Positions 10,904 to 22,775 of a stretch of DNA of 64,000 nt are shown piece by piece. The stretch is taken from positions 58,989-122,988 of the forward strand of contig JAUGWO010000172.1 of the NCBI GenBank assembly GCA_049724395.1, in the 5' to 3' direction. The notes below the pieces were generated by a model, which saw only the letters and a list, made by a program, of their open reading frames with translations, did no database searches and was not told where the DNA came from. Position numbers and translations under genes: made by a program. How positions within the stretch are numbered: position 1 is the first letter of the stretch; the number at the start of each line of letters is the position of its first letter. This DNA is from Spongospora subterranea f. sp. subterranea. Its lineage: Eukaryota; Endomyxa: Phytomyxea; Phytomyxea; Plasmodiophorida.

Positions 10904-12665
10904 ATGGTTTACAAAGTGGGAACGAAGAACCCTAACCAGAAGGCGCGACACGTTATTATTCGTGGCCTGGGTGATCGGTATGGCGACACAGTCGAGGATC
11001 TAACTGCACTGCTGGCGCCATTCGGAGCTGTCGAGTCCATGGAACTGCCGTCAGGCAAATCGCACCTGTTTGCGACCATGGACTCGGTAATATCCGCTGA
11101 ACGGGTCGTGGACGGCCTAAAACTTTCTGCCGGATCGACAGGTCGCGAGATCTGTGTGAATTTCTGCGATCTCAGAGGGGACGAATTTGCCGGTTTACTT
11201 GATGTTCCCTCGACAATGTCGACGGACGACAACGAATCCGTTCCTGGACTATCGATGATCTACGAGTATGTTGATGAGGCGCAGGAAGAGCGTTTGATCG
11301 ATGTTCTATCCAGCGAGTCGTACAATTGGACTCAGTTATCGCTGCGTCGCGTTGTCCATTTCGGGTATGCGTTCGACTACGCCTCCAGTGACGTTGATAT
11401 TCACTCCCAGACCGATCCGATTCCTGCCGAGTACGCTGAAATGGCGCAGCAAATACACGATCAGGGTCACGTCCCGTTCGTCGCTGATCAATTAACCGTT
11501 AACGAATATAAGCGGGGTGGCGGCATTCCACCACATATCGACACGCATTCGTCGTTCATGGACGGTATCGCCGTCTTATCCCTCAAATCTGGCTCGGTCA
11601 TGTCGTTCATCGATCCCGCATCGGGGCGGAAATCGGATATCTATCTTCCTCGCCGGTCTCTGCTCATACTGTCTGGCGAGTCGCGATATCGTTTTCGCCA
11701 TACTATTCGCGCCCGTCAGCTCGATCGCATCGATGGGCGAATCATTCCCCGCGATACTCGTCTGTCGTTGACCTTTCGGAAGGTGAACGTGTCCAAGCGT
11801 TGTGAGTGCGCTTATCCCGAATCGTGCGATCGCGATCCCGTTTCGAATGACACCGCTCTACGGCCAGATTGTGATTCGACGTCGTTGCACCAGTCTCCCC
11901 AAGTCGAAATCGACTTCGTCCATTCATTCTACGATAAAATCGCCGATCATTTCTCCTCGACAAGGTCTGGTTTTCCGTGCACATCAGATGACCAAATCCT
12001 GATTTGAAACCGTGCTCTACAGGTATAAGCCCTGGCCGCTTGTAGAGCTGTTCATCAAATCGTTGCCGGCATATTCAGTTGTTGCCGACGTTGGCTGTGG
12101 CAATGGCAAATACCTCTCGTGTGTCAATCCGTTCACTCAGATTATCGGGTTCGATCGTTGCGCCTCGCTAATCTCCCATTGCCGATCGCGACTTCCGGGA
12201 TCTGAGCTTGGAATATGCGATGCCCTCCATATACCTTTAAGGGATAATTCGGTCGACGCCGCCTTATCCATTGCTGTTCTACACCATATATCCAACGTCG
12301 CCCGCCGCCTCCTACTTCTATCCGAGCTCGTTCGTATCGTGCGCCCCGACGGCCTGATCCTGATCGTTGCTTGGGCGCTGGAACAGGATTCCAGTTCGCG
12401 CAGGAAGTTTACCGAGAAGGATTGTTTCGTCCCATGGCATATGACGCCGCGATTCGTGAAAGACGATTCCGGCTCGGTTGTCCAACGGTTCTGTCATGTC
12501 TATGCGCAAGGTGAAATACGATCACTGTTAGAACAGATACCTGGGATTGAGGTGCTGTCTGAGCGATATGATCAGTCCAATTGGCTCATTGTTGTAAAAA
12601 AATTGAGGTCTCTGTATCTTCCGTGTTCGCTATGTAGAAGTGGCCAGCAGTCTTCTTCGGTTTGA
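10904..12665 (+). CDS. ALKBH8: ALKBH8-like tRNA wobble-uridine modifier (RRM-AlkB-methyltransferase)
   Basis: Exons 10904-11964 and 12023-12665 join across a 58-base intron to give 567 residues. The splice rebuilds HFSSTRYKPWP, the conserved link between dioxygenase and methyltransferase. An RRM (RHVIIRGLGDRYG, GAVESMELPSGKSHLFATM) occupies about residues 15-95. The AlkB 2-oxoglutarate/Fe(II) core follows with GGGIPPHIDTHSSF (HxD), YRFRHTI (distal His) and RLSLTFR (2-oxoglutarate arginine). A CECAYPESC zinc-type cluster comes next. The C-terminal methyltransferase has DVGCGNGKYL (SAM motif I), GICDALHIPLR and the IAVLHH motif. In known ALKBH8 the methyltransferase makes mcm5U and the AlkB part hydroxylates it in the wobble position of certain tRNAs. 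All key residues appear present. The ATG at 10904 is the first in frame after upstream non-ATG codons. Confidence 0.93.
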
Positions 12666-13331
12666 CTGATTTCCATCAAAATTATTGGCGAAACTGACGA
12701 CCTTTAATTTTTCCCCAACATCATGTCCAGTACAGTAAGTTCACTGTGAAACTCTTGAAAGATTGAAAATATCACTAGGATTTACGATGAAGTCCATGGC
12801 GAATTTATTTTTTTCCGTTGTTGACAGCATTTTGAGGGTCAGTCACGTCTTACATGTAACGGCGAAGACTGGATTGTTTCGTCTTGTTCAATCTCTCTCA
12901 ACTTTCTCTGTTCTCTCGTTTCTATGCTCGCCAGTCTGAGGATAGGTTTAGGAAGTCGCACGGGTCGCTCCTAAACGGGGGATATTGCCATGATCCGAAA
13001 GTCTTGGGTATCTTTTGGGGCAGTTGGTACCTGTGTATCTCGGGCGCAGTTCCCACGAAACGCTGTCCGGAAAAGTCCAAAACGTACGGAAACCTTGTTT
13101 ATAGCCTCGTAAAATATCAAGCGGAAAATATACGTGAAGGTGAGCACCCCCTTCGGGCGATAAACATATAGGATAGGATAAAACATAAGTATATTCACAC
13201 TGATTTCACTGATTGATTCAGACAAACACGGAAACATCACTTCAAATGTAGGTTCTACTGAAACGTTTGTTCGTTTTTGATTAGTGAATTTGTTGTGTAT
13301 TATCTCTCCGTAATTCCGCCCTTCGTCATCG
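12666..13331. other. No gene recognised
   Basis: Spacer between ALKBH8 and the copia fossil. It may include the fossil's decayed end sequence, but I could not match terminal repeats. Confidence 0.35.
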
Positions 13332-16300
13332 TCATCCGGCAGAGGAAGATTTACGCTTTGGCCAGTCGGGCGGGTCATCGTCCTTCCAGCACGCCCTCTC
13401 GATGTTGAGCCCGAGGACTGCAGGTCGTAGGCGGTCGAATGCTGGCGCGCTGAGAGCCTTCGTCAAGAGATCTGCTCTCATGTCCTTCGTCGGACAGTAC
13501 TTGACGTCTGTTTCACCTGCCGCTATCAGGTCTCTTGTGTAATGACAATTCACGTCGATGTGCTTGGTACGTCGGCTATTTCCTTCACCAGTTGACAACG
13601 CCAGACAACCTTGATTGTCCTCGTAAATCGGGTGTTGCCGATTTCTGAGTGCAGGGCATGTCGTGTAGGAGCGATCGTAGCCAGGATACTTCTTTAGCCG
13701 CGTCGCAAATGGCCATGTTCTCGGCCTCTGTCGTTGATAGAGCGACGCTGGTTTGCTTCCGGTTTCCCCACGATATTGTTCCGGAGCCCAAGTAGCATAC
13801 GAGCCCTGTCGTCGACCTTCGATCCATGACGTCTCCAGCGTAGTCGGCGTCGGCATGTGCCGTAAGCGTTGTCTCCATTCCTCCTATCGTGGTGCCCATC
13901 GTTTTCGTTCCCTTCACCGTATCTTAGGATTCTTTTCAGGGCCGTTGTGTCCGCCGATGTCGGCGCGTTGACTTGTCGTGCCGCGCTCCCGAGAGAAAAG
14001 GCGATATCTGGCCTGGTACAGGTCATAATGTACATAGACAACCTACTGCCTCGCGATATGGGAAACTTCCCGTCTTGTTGGCCGTCGGTGTTAACAGTTT
14101 TCGTTGGCGAGTGCGGCGTCAGTGCTGGGTTGCAATCCGTCTTCCGAAGCGCTCGAGCGCCCGCCGTCTGCGTAAGTTTCATTGTTCGTTCCTGTCGCTT
14201 TCTTTCAACCTTGATCCCTAGAATATACTCAACCCGTCCAAGTGGCTTGATTTTATACTTTTGTTCGAGATCTGTCTGAAGCTTGTGTAAGGCCTGGATA
14301 TCTAGGGCCACGCCTGTGATGTCGTCGACGTATAATCCGATCATAAGTGCGGGTCCGTTCGAGTAAATGCATGGATCGCTCGGCGTGCTAGTGAATCCTA
14401 GGTCCTTAAAGTAACCGTCGATCTGCTTCCACCAGCTGCGTCCGCTCTGCTTGATTCCGTTAGTGCCTTCTTCATCTTGTAAAATAGGGGCCTGCCATCG
14501 GTTCCACAAACTTCGTATCCGGGCGCCTGCTTCATATAAATCGAATGTTCGTCGCTCAATTCGCCGTGAAGGAAAGCTGAATCCACATTCATCACTGCTA
14601 ACTCCATGTCCTTAGTTGCAGCGATGCTCAAGAGCGTCCGTATACTCGTCGTGCGGGCCACTGGTGAATACGTTTTCGCGTAGTCGATCCCTTGTTGTTG
14701 TGAGAAGCCTTGCGCTACGAATCTCGCCTTGTATCGAATCGGATTCCCGTCCTGTAGCACCATTTGCCTCCGATCGCCCTCTGGCCAATAGGCAGCTCTG
14801 CGATGTTCCACGGTTGGTTTCGCTTCAGCGACTCCATTTCATCGTCCATGGCGCGCTTCCAATCGACTGGGTCGGCCCCGCTTATTGCAGCGTAGGTTCG
14901 CTTGTCGTTGCGACCTTGACCTGCTCGTCCATGAAGCGTTGTGGCGCCTCGATATTCCCGTAAGCTAACTCGCTTGTCGGTCGGTAGTTTGGCTGCGTTC
15001 TTTGCGAGTACCTGCACGTAGTCGTCATCGTACTCGTCGTCAGACGTGTTTTCGTCGTCTGGTTTGTCGTGAGCGGGTGGAGTGGGCTGTCTGGCGGGAA
15101 AGGTGTCCTCGAAGAAGCGAACATCTCGGCTTATGTGGGTTTCTTTCGTTTCCCGGCCCATCAACCCGTAAACCTTTTTGATGGGACGCGTAGCCTAGCA
15201 TTATGCATTCTCTGGCCTTCGGGTCGAGCTTTCTTCTGTACGCGTTCGGAATGTGGGCCGTTGCCAGGCATCCGAAGGGCCGTAGATGGTCGTTGCCGGG
15301 CTTTTGGCCTGTGATTGCCTCATGAGGCGTGAGGTGAGCTGGTAGCGCTGTCTTGTGTAATTTATTGAGCGTGTTTGCCGCAGTTGACAAAGCATCTTGC
15401 CAATAGTGCAGTGATAATCCAGAGTGGATAAGCGTTGTGCGGCCCATCGCGACCACGGTTCTGTTGTGTCGTTCAGATATTACCATTCTGCTGTGGCGAG
15501 TACGCGACAGCTGTTTGGTGCTCGATCCCGCTCTGCCGTAGGAAGGATTCGAACTCGTTTGACGTCTACTCGCCCCCATTGTCAGTACGTAGGGTTTTAA
15601 TTTTCTTGCCAGTTCTCGACTCGATCACCACCTTGTATTTCTTCAGCGTTTCCAATGCCTCCGACTTGTGGTCCATGAAGAATACCGTCGTGTGTCGTGT
15701 TGCATCATCAGTGAACGTTATCGCGAAACGGTTTCCTGATCGCGATTTCACCTGGAACGGGCCTTCCACGTCCGATGCGATGAGTTCAAGGGGCGTTGTG
15801 GATCGGGTGAAGCTCTTCTTCGGAAATTTTGTTCTTGCTCGTTTTCCTTTCTGGCAGCTGATACACACATTCCGAGGAGGGTATAGGCTACTGTGGCCGA
15901 AACGCTTGTGTAGAGCGTCCGTCGTGGCCACGTTCGCGTGCTCGTTCGTCATCATTCTGTATAGGTTTCCACAACATTTCCCTCGTAAAGTGCATGTACC
16001 ATCTTGCATGACCTTGCAGTCTGTTTTGGTGAAGATGACTTGGTCGGCGCCGTCGTCCAGTGCTTGGCTTACTGAGAACAGCCCTCCAGCAAATCCATCC
16101 ACCAGCAGCGTATTCCTCATGAGGCATTCAGATCCGTTTTCTGCTGTGATGTGTATAGTACCCGTGCGCCTCGCCACCCTGACTCGATTGTCGCCCATTC
16201 TCACGCTTATGGGGTCGATTGTCTTGATTTGCGTTGCAGGCATTTCGCTTCCTGCCATGTGTCTGGAGCATCCTGAATCTGCCCAAACGTGTCGTGCAAC

Positions 16301-16717
16301 TTCTACTCTATCTAGCGCCGGATCCGCGACCGATGTCCAGGCGAATTCGTCGATTCTCGTAGTTGCCGTTCGTGCTGCGTCTCCGCCGACTTTGTCTTAA
16401 CTTTTCTTGTCTTCGTGGCCGTCTCTTGGCCTGATAGTTCGCGGATGGGTGTCCTATCTTGTTACGATTGTAGCACTTTCGCCTTTCTATGATGTGAAAT
16501 GCTGATTCGTTTGTAGGTCGCCGGCTTCCGGAACTTGTCTGCGATAACTTCGTTTCGTGCCGGATGAGCCCGGCTTGTATCTGGTCGAATGATAAGACGT
16601 CGTTTCGCGCGATCGTTGCAGTAGTGCGTTGATCACGGCTTCGTATTCTCTGCCAACCAAAGTCGTGGTTACGAGATCCTCCTCCGTCACGTTTTGACCC
16701 GTGCTTGATATCTGCAT
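13332..16717 (-). mobile_element. Ty1/copia LTR retrotransposon fossil, broken
   Basis: Reading from high to low coordinates the parts follow copia order: a gag zinc-knuckle region near 16400-16720, an integrase core around 15040-16260, a reverse transcriptase around 13900-14960, and RNase H near 13330-13700. Integrase before reverse transcriptase places it in Ty1/copia. It is broken at several points, and flanking LTRs could not be recognised by eye. Long stretches still read well, so it looks fairly young to middle-aged rather than ancient. Confidence 0.88.
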
Positions 16718-16862
16718 TCAGACGGGGCAGCGTCCGTCAACACCTAAACGAAATGAACGACCTGAGAATGCCACATTTTCCATATGACGTTCAAATATAA
16801 TTTTATTATCCCCTTTCACTGGTCGTTTATTGTCTCTTTCATTGAAAAATACTGGGTCAGTG

Positions 16863-17310
16863 TTAATTTTTAATTCGTGTCCTTCGTTTTCTCCATTTTG
16901 ATTCTTTGTAGTATTCTGGGATTTGAGGGAGTATCTGAACTATCCATTGGATTTTGATAAAATAGCAATCCCTTTGTAGCAACGCCAGAAGCGTCCTCGG
17001 AACTATCTGGGAGAATGTCGGTTTTACACATTGAACATTTTCAATTGTGCTTTTTTCATGAATTTCGAAAACTGCGAGATGGAAATTGTTTCTGCGAGTA
17101 CAGGTGACGAGATAAAGCGTCTGCAATAAGGTTGTCATGAATTGGGATATAGCGGAAGGCTAATGTTAGATTGAAATGAGAAATCCGACGGTTAATCGCA
17201 CGTAAAATAGCGGCACAAGCGGAGGAAGCGAAATGTCCAGAGTTAAGCATAGAACGACCAACTAGGTGTATCCAGTACTGCAGAGTATCTATTTTGGTAC
17301 TAAAATGCAA
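16863..17310 (-). mobile_element. Retroelement RNase H-like scrap, fossil
   Basis: The reading contains RYIPIHDNLIADALSR, a form typical of the end of an RNase H or connection domain in retroelements (Ty3/gypsy or DIRS-like). Only this small part remains and it is strongly decayed. It is separate from the copia fossil upstream. Confidence 0.45.
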
Positions 17311-18225
17311 TGCAATTGGTTTTCCTGCATTGTAATAGTCGTTGCCAAGTCTGTTCTCAGCATCGCCGATCGAGGTTGCAACACACTACATGGCGAATAC
17401 ACACTAATTGCCCATACACACTAATTACGATGAAGGGTGCAGTCGGGAATTGCTATCATGATCGTTGATGTGGCCAAGTCGGTTGTGCCAAAGGTCGCGT
17501 GTTTCTGATACCATATCTGCAGCAGCAATACGTGCTCTGCAGTATACTGTATTTACTGGAAAGGTTTTGATCAATTGCATGACAAACCTCTTATCCACTT
17601 ATATCAAGAAGCACATTTTTTCCTTTCGTCCCAGCTGGAAAAGGATGTCTCGCCTCATCTGGTGATATGCTATTCTAGTCTTAAAGGAGTGGCGTTCCCA
17701 AGGGAAGGCGGTTAAGTGCTGTCAGCGGTATTGAGATGTGTGTGGTTTTTTGTCGTTGTCGATAATTTAGTCGTGTGCAGTACCCGTTGTTCGCTGCTAG
17801 CTCAGTGCCCCGCAATAATGTTTAAAAATTCCATTGTAATTCTTTTTTTGTAAATGTCTTGTGAAATTTTTATTGAAATGATGACGTATGAAAATGTTGA
17901 TGTCCTGTACTGTTTCGGTGGTTCTCCTCATTAATCATCTACATTTGTATCAATTAATGTTTATCCTATATGTTTATCCCCTAATGGACATGCTCACCTT
18001 TAAGTATTTTTTAGCAACGACGCTGGTTTCAACAATAAATCAGTGTTTTGAGCATCTGTTGTGGAATAAAGTCGGCAATCATCTGCCACAAATGCCGTGG
18101 CATTGTTCAGATTGCCGTCGCGGATTTCGGGTAACGCTACCGGTACTCCTCAGACGACGCTGGCGAACTTGCTGGTTGTTCGACCCTAAGCGTCTCGGGG
18201 AACTTGGGGGTCGTTCTACTCATAT
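17311..18225. other. No gene recognised (upstream of Deg protease)
   Basis: AT-rich stretches around 17830-18040 and no coherent reading. The 5' leader of the Deg protease must lie in its last part. Confidence 0.4.
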
Positions 18226-20148
18226 ATGAGAGCCAGCATATTCCGGCTTCACGCCAGGCATTTCCGATTCGGGAATCGCTTCGTCTCGACCACCGAACTT
18301 CAGCTTGATTCGGTGTTGAAGATCTATTCTGTCAATTCGTCTCCGAATTACGTCAGTTTTTTCGAGGCGACGGTCGTTTCGAAATTATCGCTAAATTGTT
18401 GACGCAGGTACTTCCTTGGCAGAAGAAGCCGCAAAGGGAAGCCACAGGTAGCGGATTTGTTCTCAGCAATCGGCGCATCCTAACGAACGCACATGTATTG
18501 TGACAAGACATCGTTCGACGTTCTTTCTGAGATGTATTTACCATCGGTGTAGGTGGTTGCCGACCAAAACTGGATTCAGATCCGAAAACACGGCTGCCAC
18601 AAGAAATTCACTGGCAAGACCAAATTTGTGAACCATGAGTGTGATTTAGCATTGCTAGAAGTGTCGGATCCTGAATTTTGGGAAAACCTCCCCAGCTTAG
18701 AGCTCGGAGATATACCGAAAATGCAAGATAAAGTGGTGGTCGCTGGTTATGTAATGTCGCGTTTCTCATGGGGCTATCTGTTTTCTGATCATCGCGTAGC
18801 CTAGTTGTGGCGATAATCTGTGTGTCACATCTGGTGTTGTATCTCGAGTCGAACCACAGCAGGTTCGTATCGCATCATCTGTGACCGAAACTTTCACCGA
18901 TTCTTTCGTAGTATTGCCATGGAGCATCGTCGCTGCTCGCTGTTCAAATCGATGCTGCTATCAACCCTGGAAATTCAGGGGGACCTGCCCTAATGGGCGG
19001 CAAGGTACTCATTGGATTTCTAATCAAAGGATTGCAGCATCGCTTAGTTTCTGTTTACAGGTAGCTGGCGTAGCATTCCAATCACACGTTGGATCGGAAA
19101 ATTGTGGTTTCATTATCCCCGTTCCTGTAATCAAACACTTTCTTGGAAGAGTCAACACGGTCGTCCGGCAGCGGCGGATTCTGTTCCTTAGGAATAACGT
19201 GCCAGGTCATTGATTTTCTCAGTCATTTTCGAGCCATTTCGATTTTCAACCGCTGTTTAGGCAACCGAAAACAAACATTTACGCGAATTTCTTAAGATTC
19301 CGGAAGCGGATGTCGGTGTTCTGGTTAACAAGGTCCGCCCTCTCTCACCTGCAGCCGGGCACATTCATGAAAACGACGTCCTGATTGCCTTCGACGGGAA
19401 TCGCATTGCCAGCGATGGCACAATTAGCTGGCGTGGCAGGGAACGAATTTCGTTCGACTACCTGATCTCTATGAAGTACGCACATGAAATGTGCAACGTC
19501 GAAGTGCTCAGGAATGGCGTACCGTTATCCATTGACCTGCCTCTTCGACCAGAAGCTCACATTGTGCCAGTGCATCAATACGACAAGCTCCCCCAATATT
19601 TCATTGCCGCCGGTCTCGTGTTTTGCCCTCTTGTCCAACCCTATTTGCACGAGTTCGGCGAAGACTGGTTCAACCGTAGTCCACGTAAACTGTGTGATCT
19701 CGCCATGAACGCAGTGTTAACGAAACCTAATCAGCAAATCATTATACTTTCCCAAATATTGATCCATCAGGTTAATATTGGCTACTCTGACCTCGTCAAC
19801 CTCCAAGTTTACAAGTTCGATGGCGAGGACATCATCAATCTTAAACATTTGGTGGAACTGTACGAGGCCGCAAGGAAGAATAAAAAGAAATACGTCGTTC
19901 TGGAGTTGGAAGACAACCGAATTATCGCGCTGAATATGGAAGCTGCCGTTGACGCATTGCCTGCGATTCTATCGCAACATCGGGTGACCGCCGACAGGTC
20001 ACCGGATCTGTTCGTCGATATTCTCGATCAACCCGAAACGCAGAGAAAAATCTTGGAAATCAATATTGACGGCCGTGATCACGATGACGGCGAGGTGACA
20101 GAGGATAAAAGAAGAAGGAGTCCCATAATCGTATCGGAATGCAACTGA
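18226..20148 (+). CDS. Deg/HtrA-type serine protease, plant DEG9-like
   Basis: Seven exons (18226-18351, 18408-18494, 18553-18750, 18800-18862, 18912-19004, 19061-19205, 19261-20148) with introns of 49-58 bases, about 560 residues. The trypsin-like core keeps its triad: TNAHVV (His), ECDLALLEV (Asp) and [10 protein letters not shown] (Ser). [28 protein letters not shown] and [11 protein letters not shown] are diagnostic of the Deg9/Deg10 type. A PDZ region follows ([31 protein letters not shown]), then the second PDZ-like part and an acidic-basic tail. Exon 6 is 145 bases, one base too long to keep the frame from VNTV into GGFCSLG near 19155-19175. This suggests a frameshift or a base-calling error. 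The arginine-rich start ([15 protein letters not shown]) could be an organelle or nuclear targeting signal, which is an inference. Confidence 0.87.
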
Positions 20149-20997
20149 CGACGTTCCCTGTCAATTCACCATCTAATACACTGACGGTAACTTAATCCTA
20201 TGCCATTACTGTATTACCTATTTTGCCACAACCACAATCATTAGAGAAACAGCCCAAGTTTCTGATTCATCCATTCCATGTTTGTTCTTCGCTGGTTGTG
20301 GTCTGCAACAACTAGAGCGTCGGGAATGTTCACGACGGAAAACGACGACATGGATAAAGGTTCAAGAATCTATTCCTCAATTTCGACTTTTGATAAGTAT
20401 GAGAAGATCTCAGATGGGCAGTTATGATTCAAAATAATTTAAACCAGTTGCACATCAACATCGGCAAGCAGTTTTACGGGCGCTGCGGTGAGCAATCAAT
20501 GAAGGCCACGAAATTACGCGGGCCTGCGTCTCCCAAGAAGCCACGTAACCTTGGCTGATCGCATGTGTCGAAAGCCGAACAAAAAAGAGACGATGCTGTC
20601 GAAACCAGGAGAGATAATCGGTTCTCCCAAAGAAAATGCAACATGCTCGGCCTCGGCCAACGGCCGGTTTTCCTCATCGAGCGTCCATGGACGAGGGGTT
20701 AGGTTGCGAACACGAATTGTGTTTTGGGAAGTGCTTCGACACGTGGAGAGAACTGGGGAGGCGTGCGTGACCCACCACCAGTGTCAGTGGGTCAGACACA
20801 GATATGTGATGTTGCCCTCGTGTGTGATCATGATTCATGACGTGCTCAATCAATAATGTGACCTCTTGAACGGGGGGGGCGCAGCCACAACACTGTATAT
20901 TAGCGACCACTCGCATTGCGGATATCGCATTGGGGGAAAATCAAAAACATCTGACGGGTACACTTTAATATATAAAGCTGGCAATTCGAAGGTGCAG
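20149..20997. other. No gene recognised
   Basis: Short open stretches on both strands overlap each other and carry no family signature. This presumably holds the Deg 3' end and the LSM14 upstream region. Confidence 0.4.
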
Positions 20998-22519
20998 ATG
21001 GCCCAGGATGCAACCTATCCGTTTCTCGGCGCCCGAATCAGTCTCGTTTCGAAATCAGATATGCGCTATGAAGGAACGCTGTTTACAATTGACCCGATCA
21101 AGTCCACAGTTGCGCTGTCAAATGGTTGGAGCGCGACAATTTCGTATCTTCCTATGATGTCTGACCGTGCTCTGCAAACCTGTTGCAGTAAAATGCTTAG
21201 GCACGGAAGATCGAAGGAGTGTTGTTGTTCCTCCACATGATACCCTTTATCAGTTTATTATTTTTAATGGCCCGGATATAAAGAATCTGATAGTTTGCGA
21301 GCAGCAGGACGACAACGAGCAAGCCATGGTGCCTAATGATCCGGCGATTGTATCAACTACGCCACCGCCTCAGGTAATATGCGGTTTAAATGCTCATTTA
21401 CAGCTTAAATTCGTAATTCAGGCGCAACGGTCACCTCAAAATGAGGCGATTGTAACCCAAATGCAAGGCCTTGCGTTTAGTGATTACTCTCCTTATCCAA
21501 TGACGCCATCCTATTCTCCCTATGTCCCAACACCTCCGATGAGAAGCGGTGCTTATCTTCAACAGCCACATTGGCAGCCGCCACCTAATTTCTCAATGCA
21601 TGCCGCTTCACACGTTTTTCAAAACCCATATCCACCTCTAGTGGAACATTATTCTACCCCTATTGACCAACAACATGTTCAACATCAACAAAATAACTTT
21701 AGGCAGCGCGATGCAAATCGACGACCTAATCAAGCTAGAATGGATTCTTCTGTTGATAACACTTCTCACACTCAGAAGCCATCCCCTATCTCACAAATAG
21801 ACAATCGAGGAAAGCAAAGGGGTGGGGCGTTCTCAGTGCCTCATAATGCTCAAGTTCATGCCCGCGCAAACCTCAGAAGTCAACCCAGTGATGCTGTAAT
21901 CGATAATGAGTTCGATATTCAATCATCAAACGCTCGTTTCGACAAGGAATCTTATGTAAAGAATGTATACAACTCGCAAATATCTGGTGTAGACGGTGTC
22001 GAGGACCGAAACGCTGGTTCTACTCAAATATCAAAGGAGTCGGAAGTGAAGCGGTATTGCAAAGCATCATTTTTTGATGATTTATCACGGGATAGGGATG
22101 TGCATCATCGCACCAATGACAATAACCGAGAGAGGAATCAGGAAACTTTCGGAAGCCTTGCTGCTGATTATTCACGTCCAAATTTCCATCAGTTCGGAAA
22201 TAGGGGCCGCCACAAAACAAGCCGAACGAATCAAAGTGGGCATAGGAATATTAGACCTACTGAGAATAACAATATACACGGGCAAGGGCAACGTCCTGAG
22301 ACTGATCGCCGTTCAAGCAATCGAGGGCCAAATCCAAACCGTCCCGAGCAACCGCCGCCTCGTACTGGAAACACATCACAGTCTTCTGATAACACAACCA
22401 GGGCCGACACAGCACCCAAGCCTCCAGGAAATGCGCTTCGTCGGGGTGGAAATCGCAGAACAAATGCGTGGAGATCCGCCCCTCAATCTTCGCCGAAACG
22501 TCCTCCATCAGGTCGATGA
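20998..22519 (+). CDS. LSM14/Scd6-family mRNP protein
   Basis: Exons 20998-21124, 21189-21373 and 21422-22519 join in frame to give 469 residues. The second intron (48 bases, divisible by three) could also be read through. The N-terminal Lsm domain begins FLGARISLVSKSDMRYEGTL and continues across the first splice as ALSNVKCLGTEDRR, then YQFIIFNGPDIKNL, the normal Scd6/LSM14 pattern. The middle is proline/glutamine rich. Near residue 280 there is an FDF-type motif (EFDIQSSNARFDKE), then an FFD box (KASFFDDLSRD). The tail is rich in arginine, glycine and asparagine. The family represses translation and feeds mRNAs to decapping factors in P-bodies, with FDF and FFD docking DDX6 and EDC4 respectively. 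Confidence 0.88.
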
Positions 22520-22775
22520 TATGTCTTTACCGTAGTACACATCTTAGCATTTCATACCACCGCCTGCTTAAACTGCATTCATTAGCCGCATGATTCTCTC
22601 GCGTTTGCCTCGTTGAGGTGTACAAAATGGGCCAGTGCTTGATGTGAAAGTGTCCATACCAGATTAATCCGTAGACTATTCCACACAATGTTTAAAAGGC
22701 GTAACCCCATGACATGATAGCGCATCCAGCCACGTTCAACTCTAGCCATACCTGCAATCATTGGATTCGGATATC
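22520..22775. promoter_or_regulatory. Intergenic spacer containing the dynein chain's upstream region
   Basis: About 250 bases between LSM14 and the dynein chain in tandem. No core promoter element can be picked out with confidence. Confidence 0.25.

Noticed and set aside
12012-12665. Separate stand-alone methyltransferase gene
   Set aside because: A phase-matched 58-base intron links it to the upstream RRM-AlkB reading and rebuilds the conserved ALKBH8 linker.
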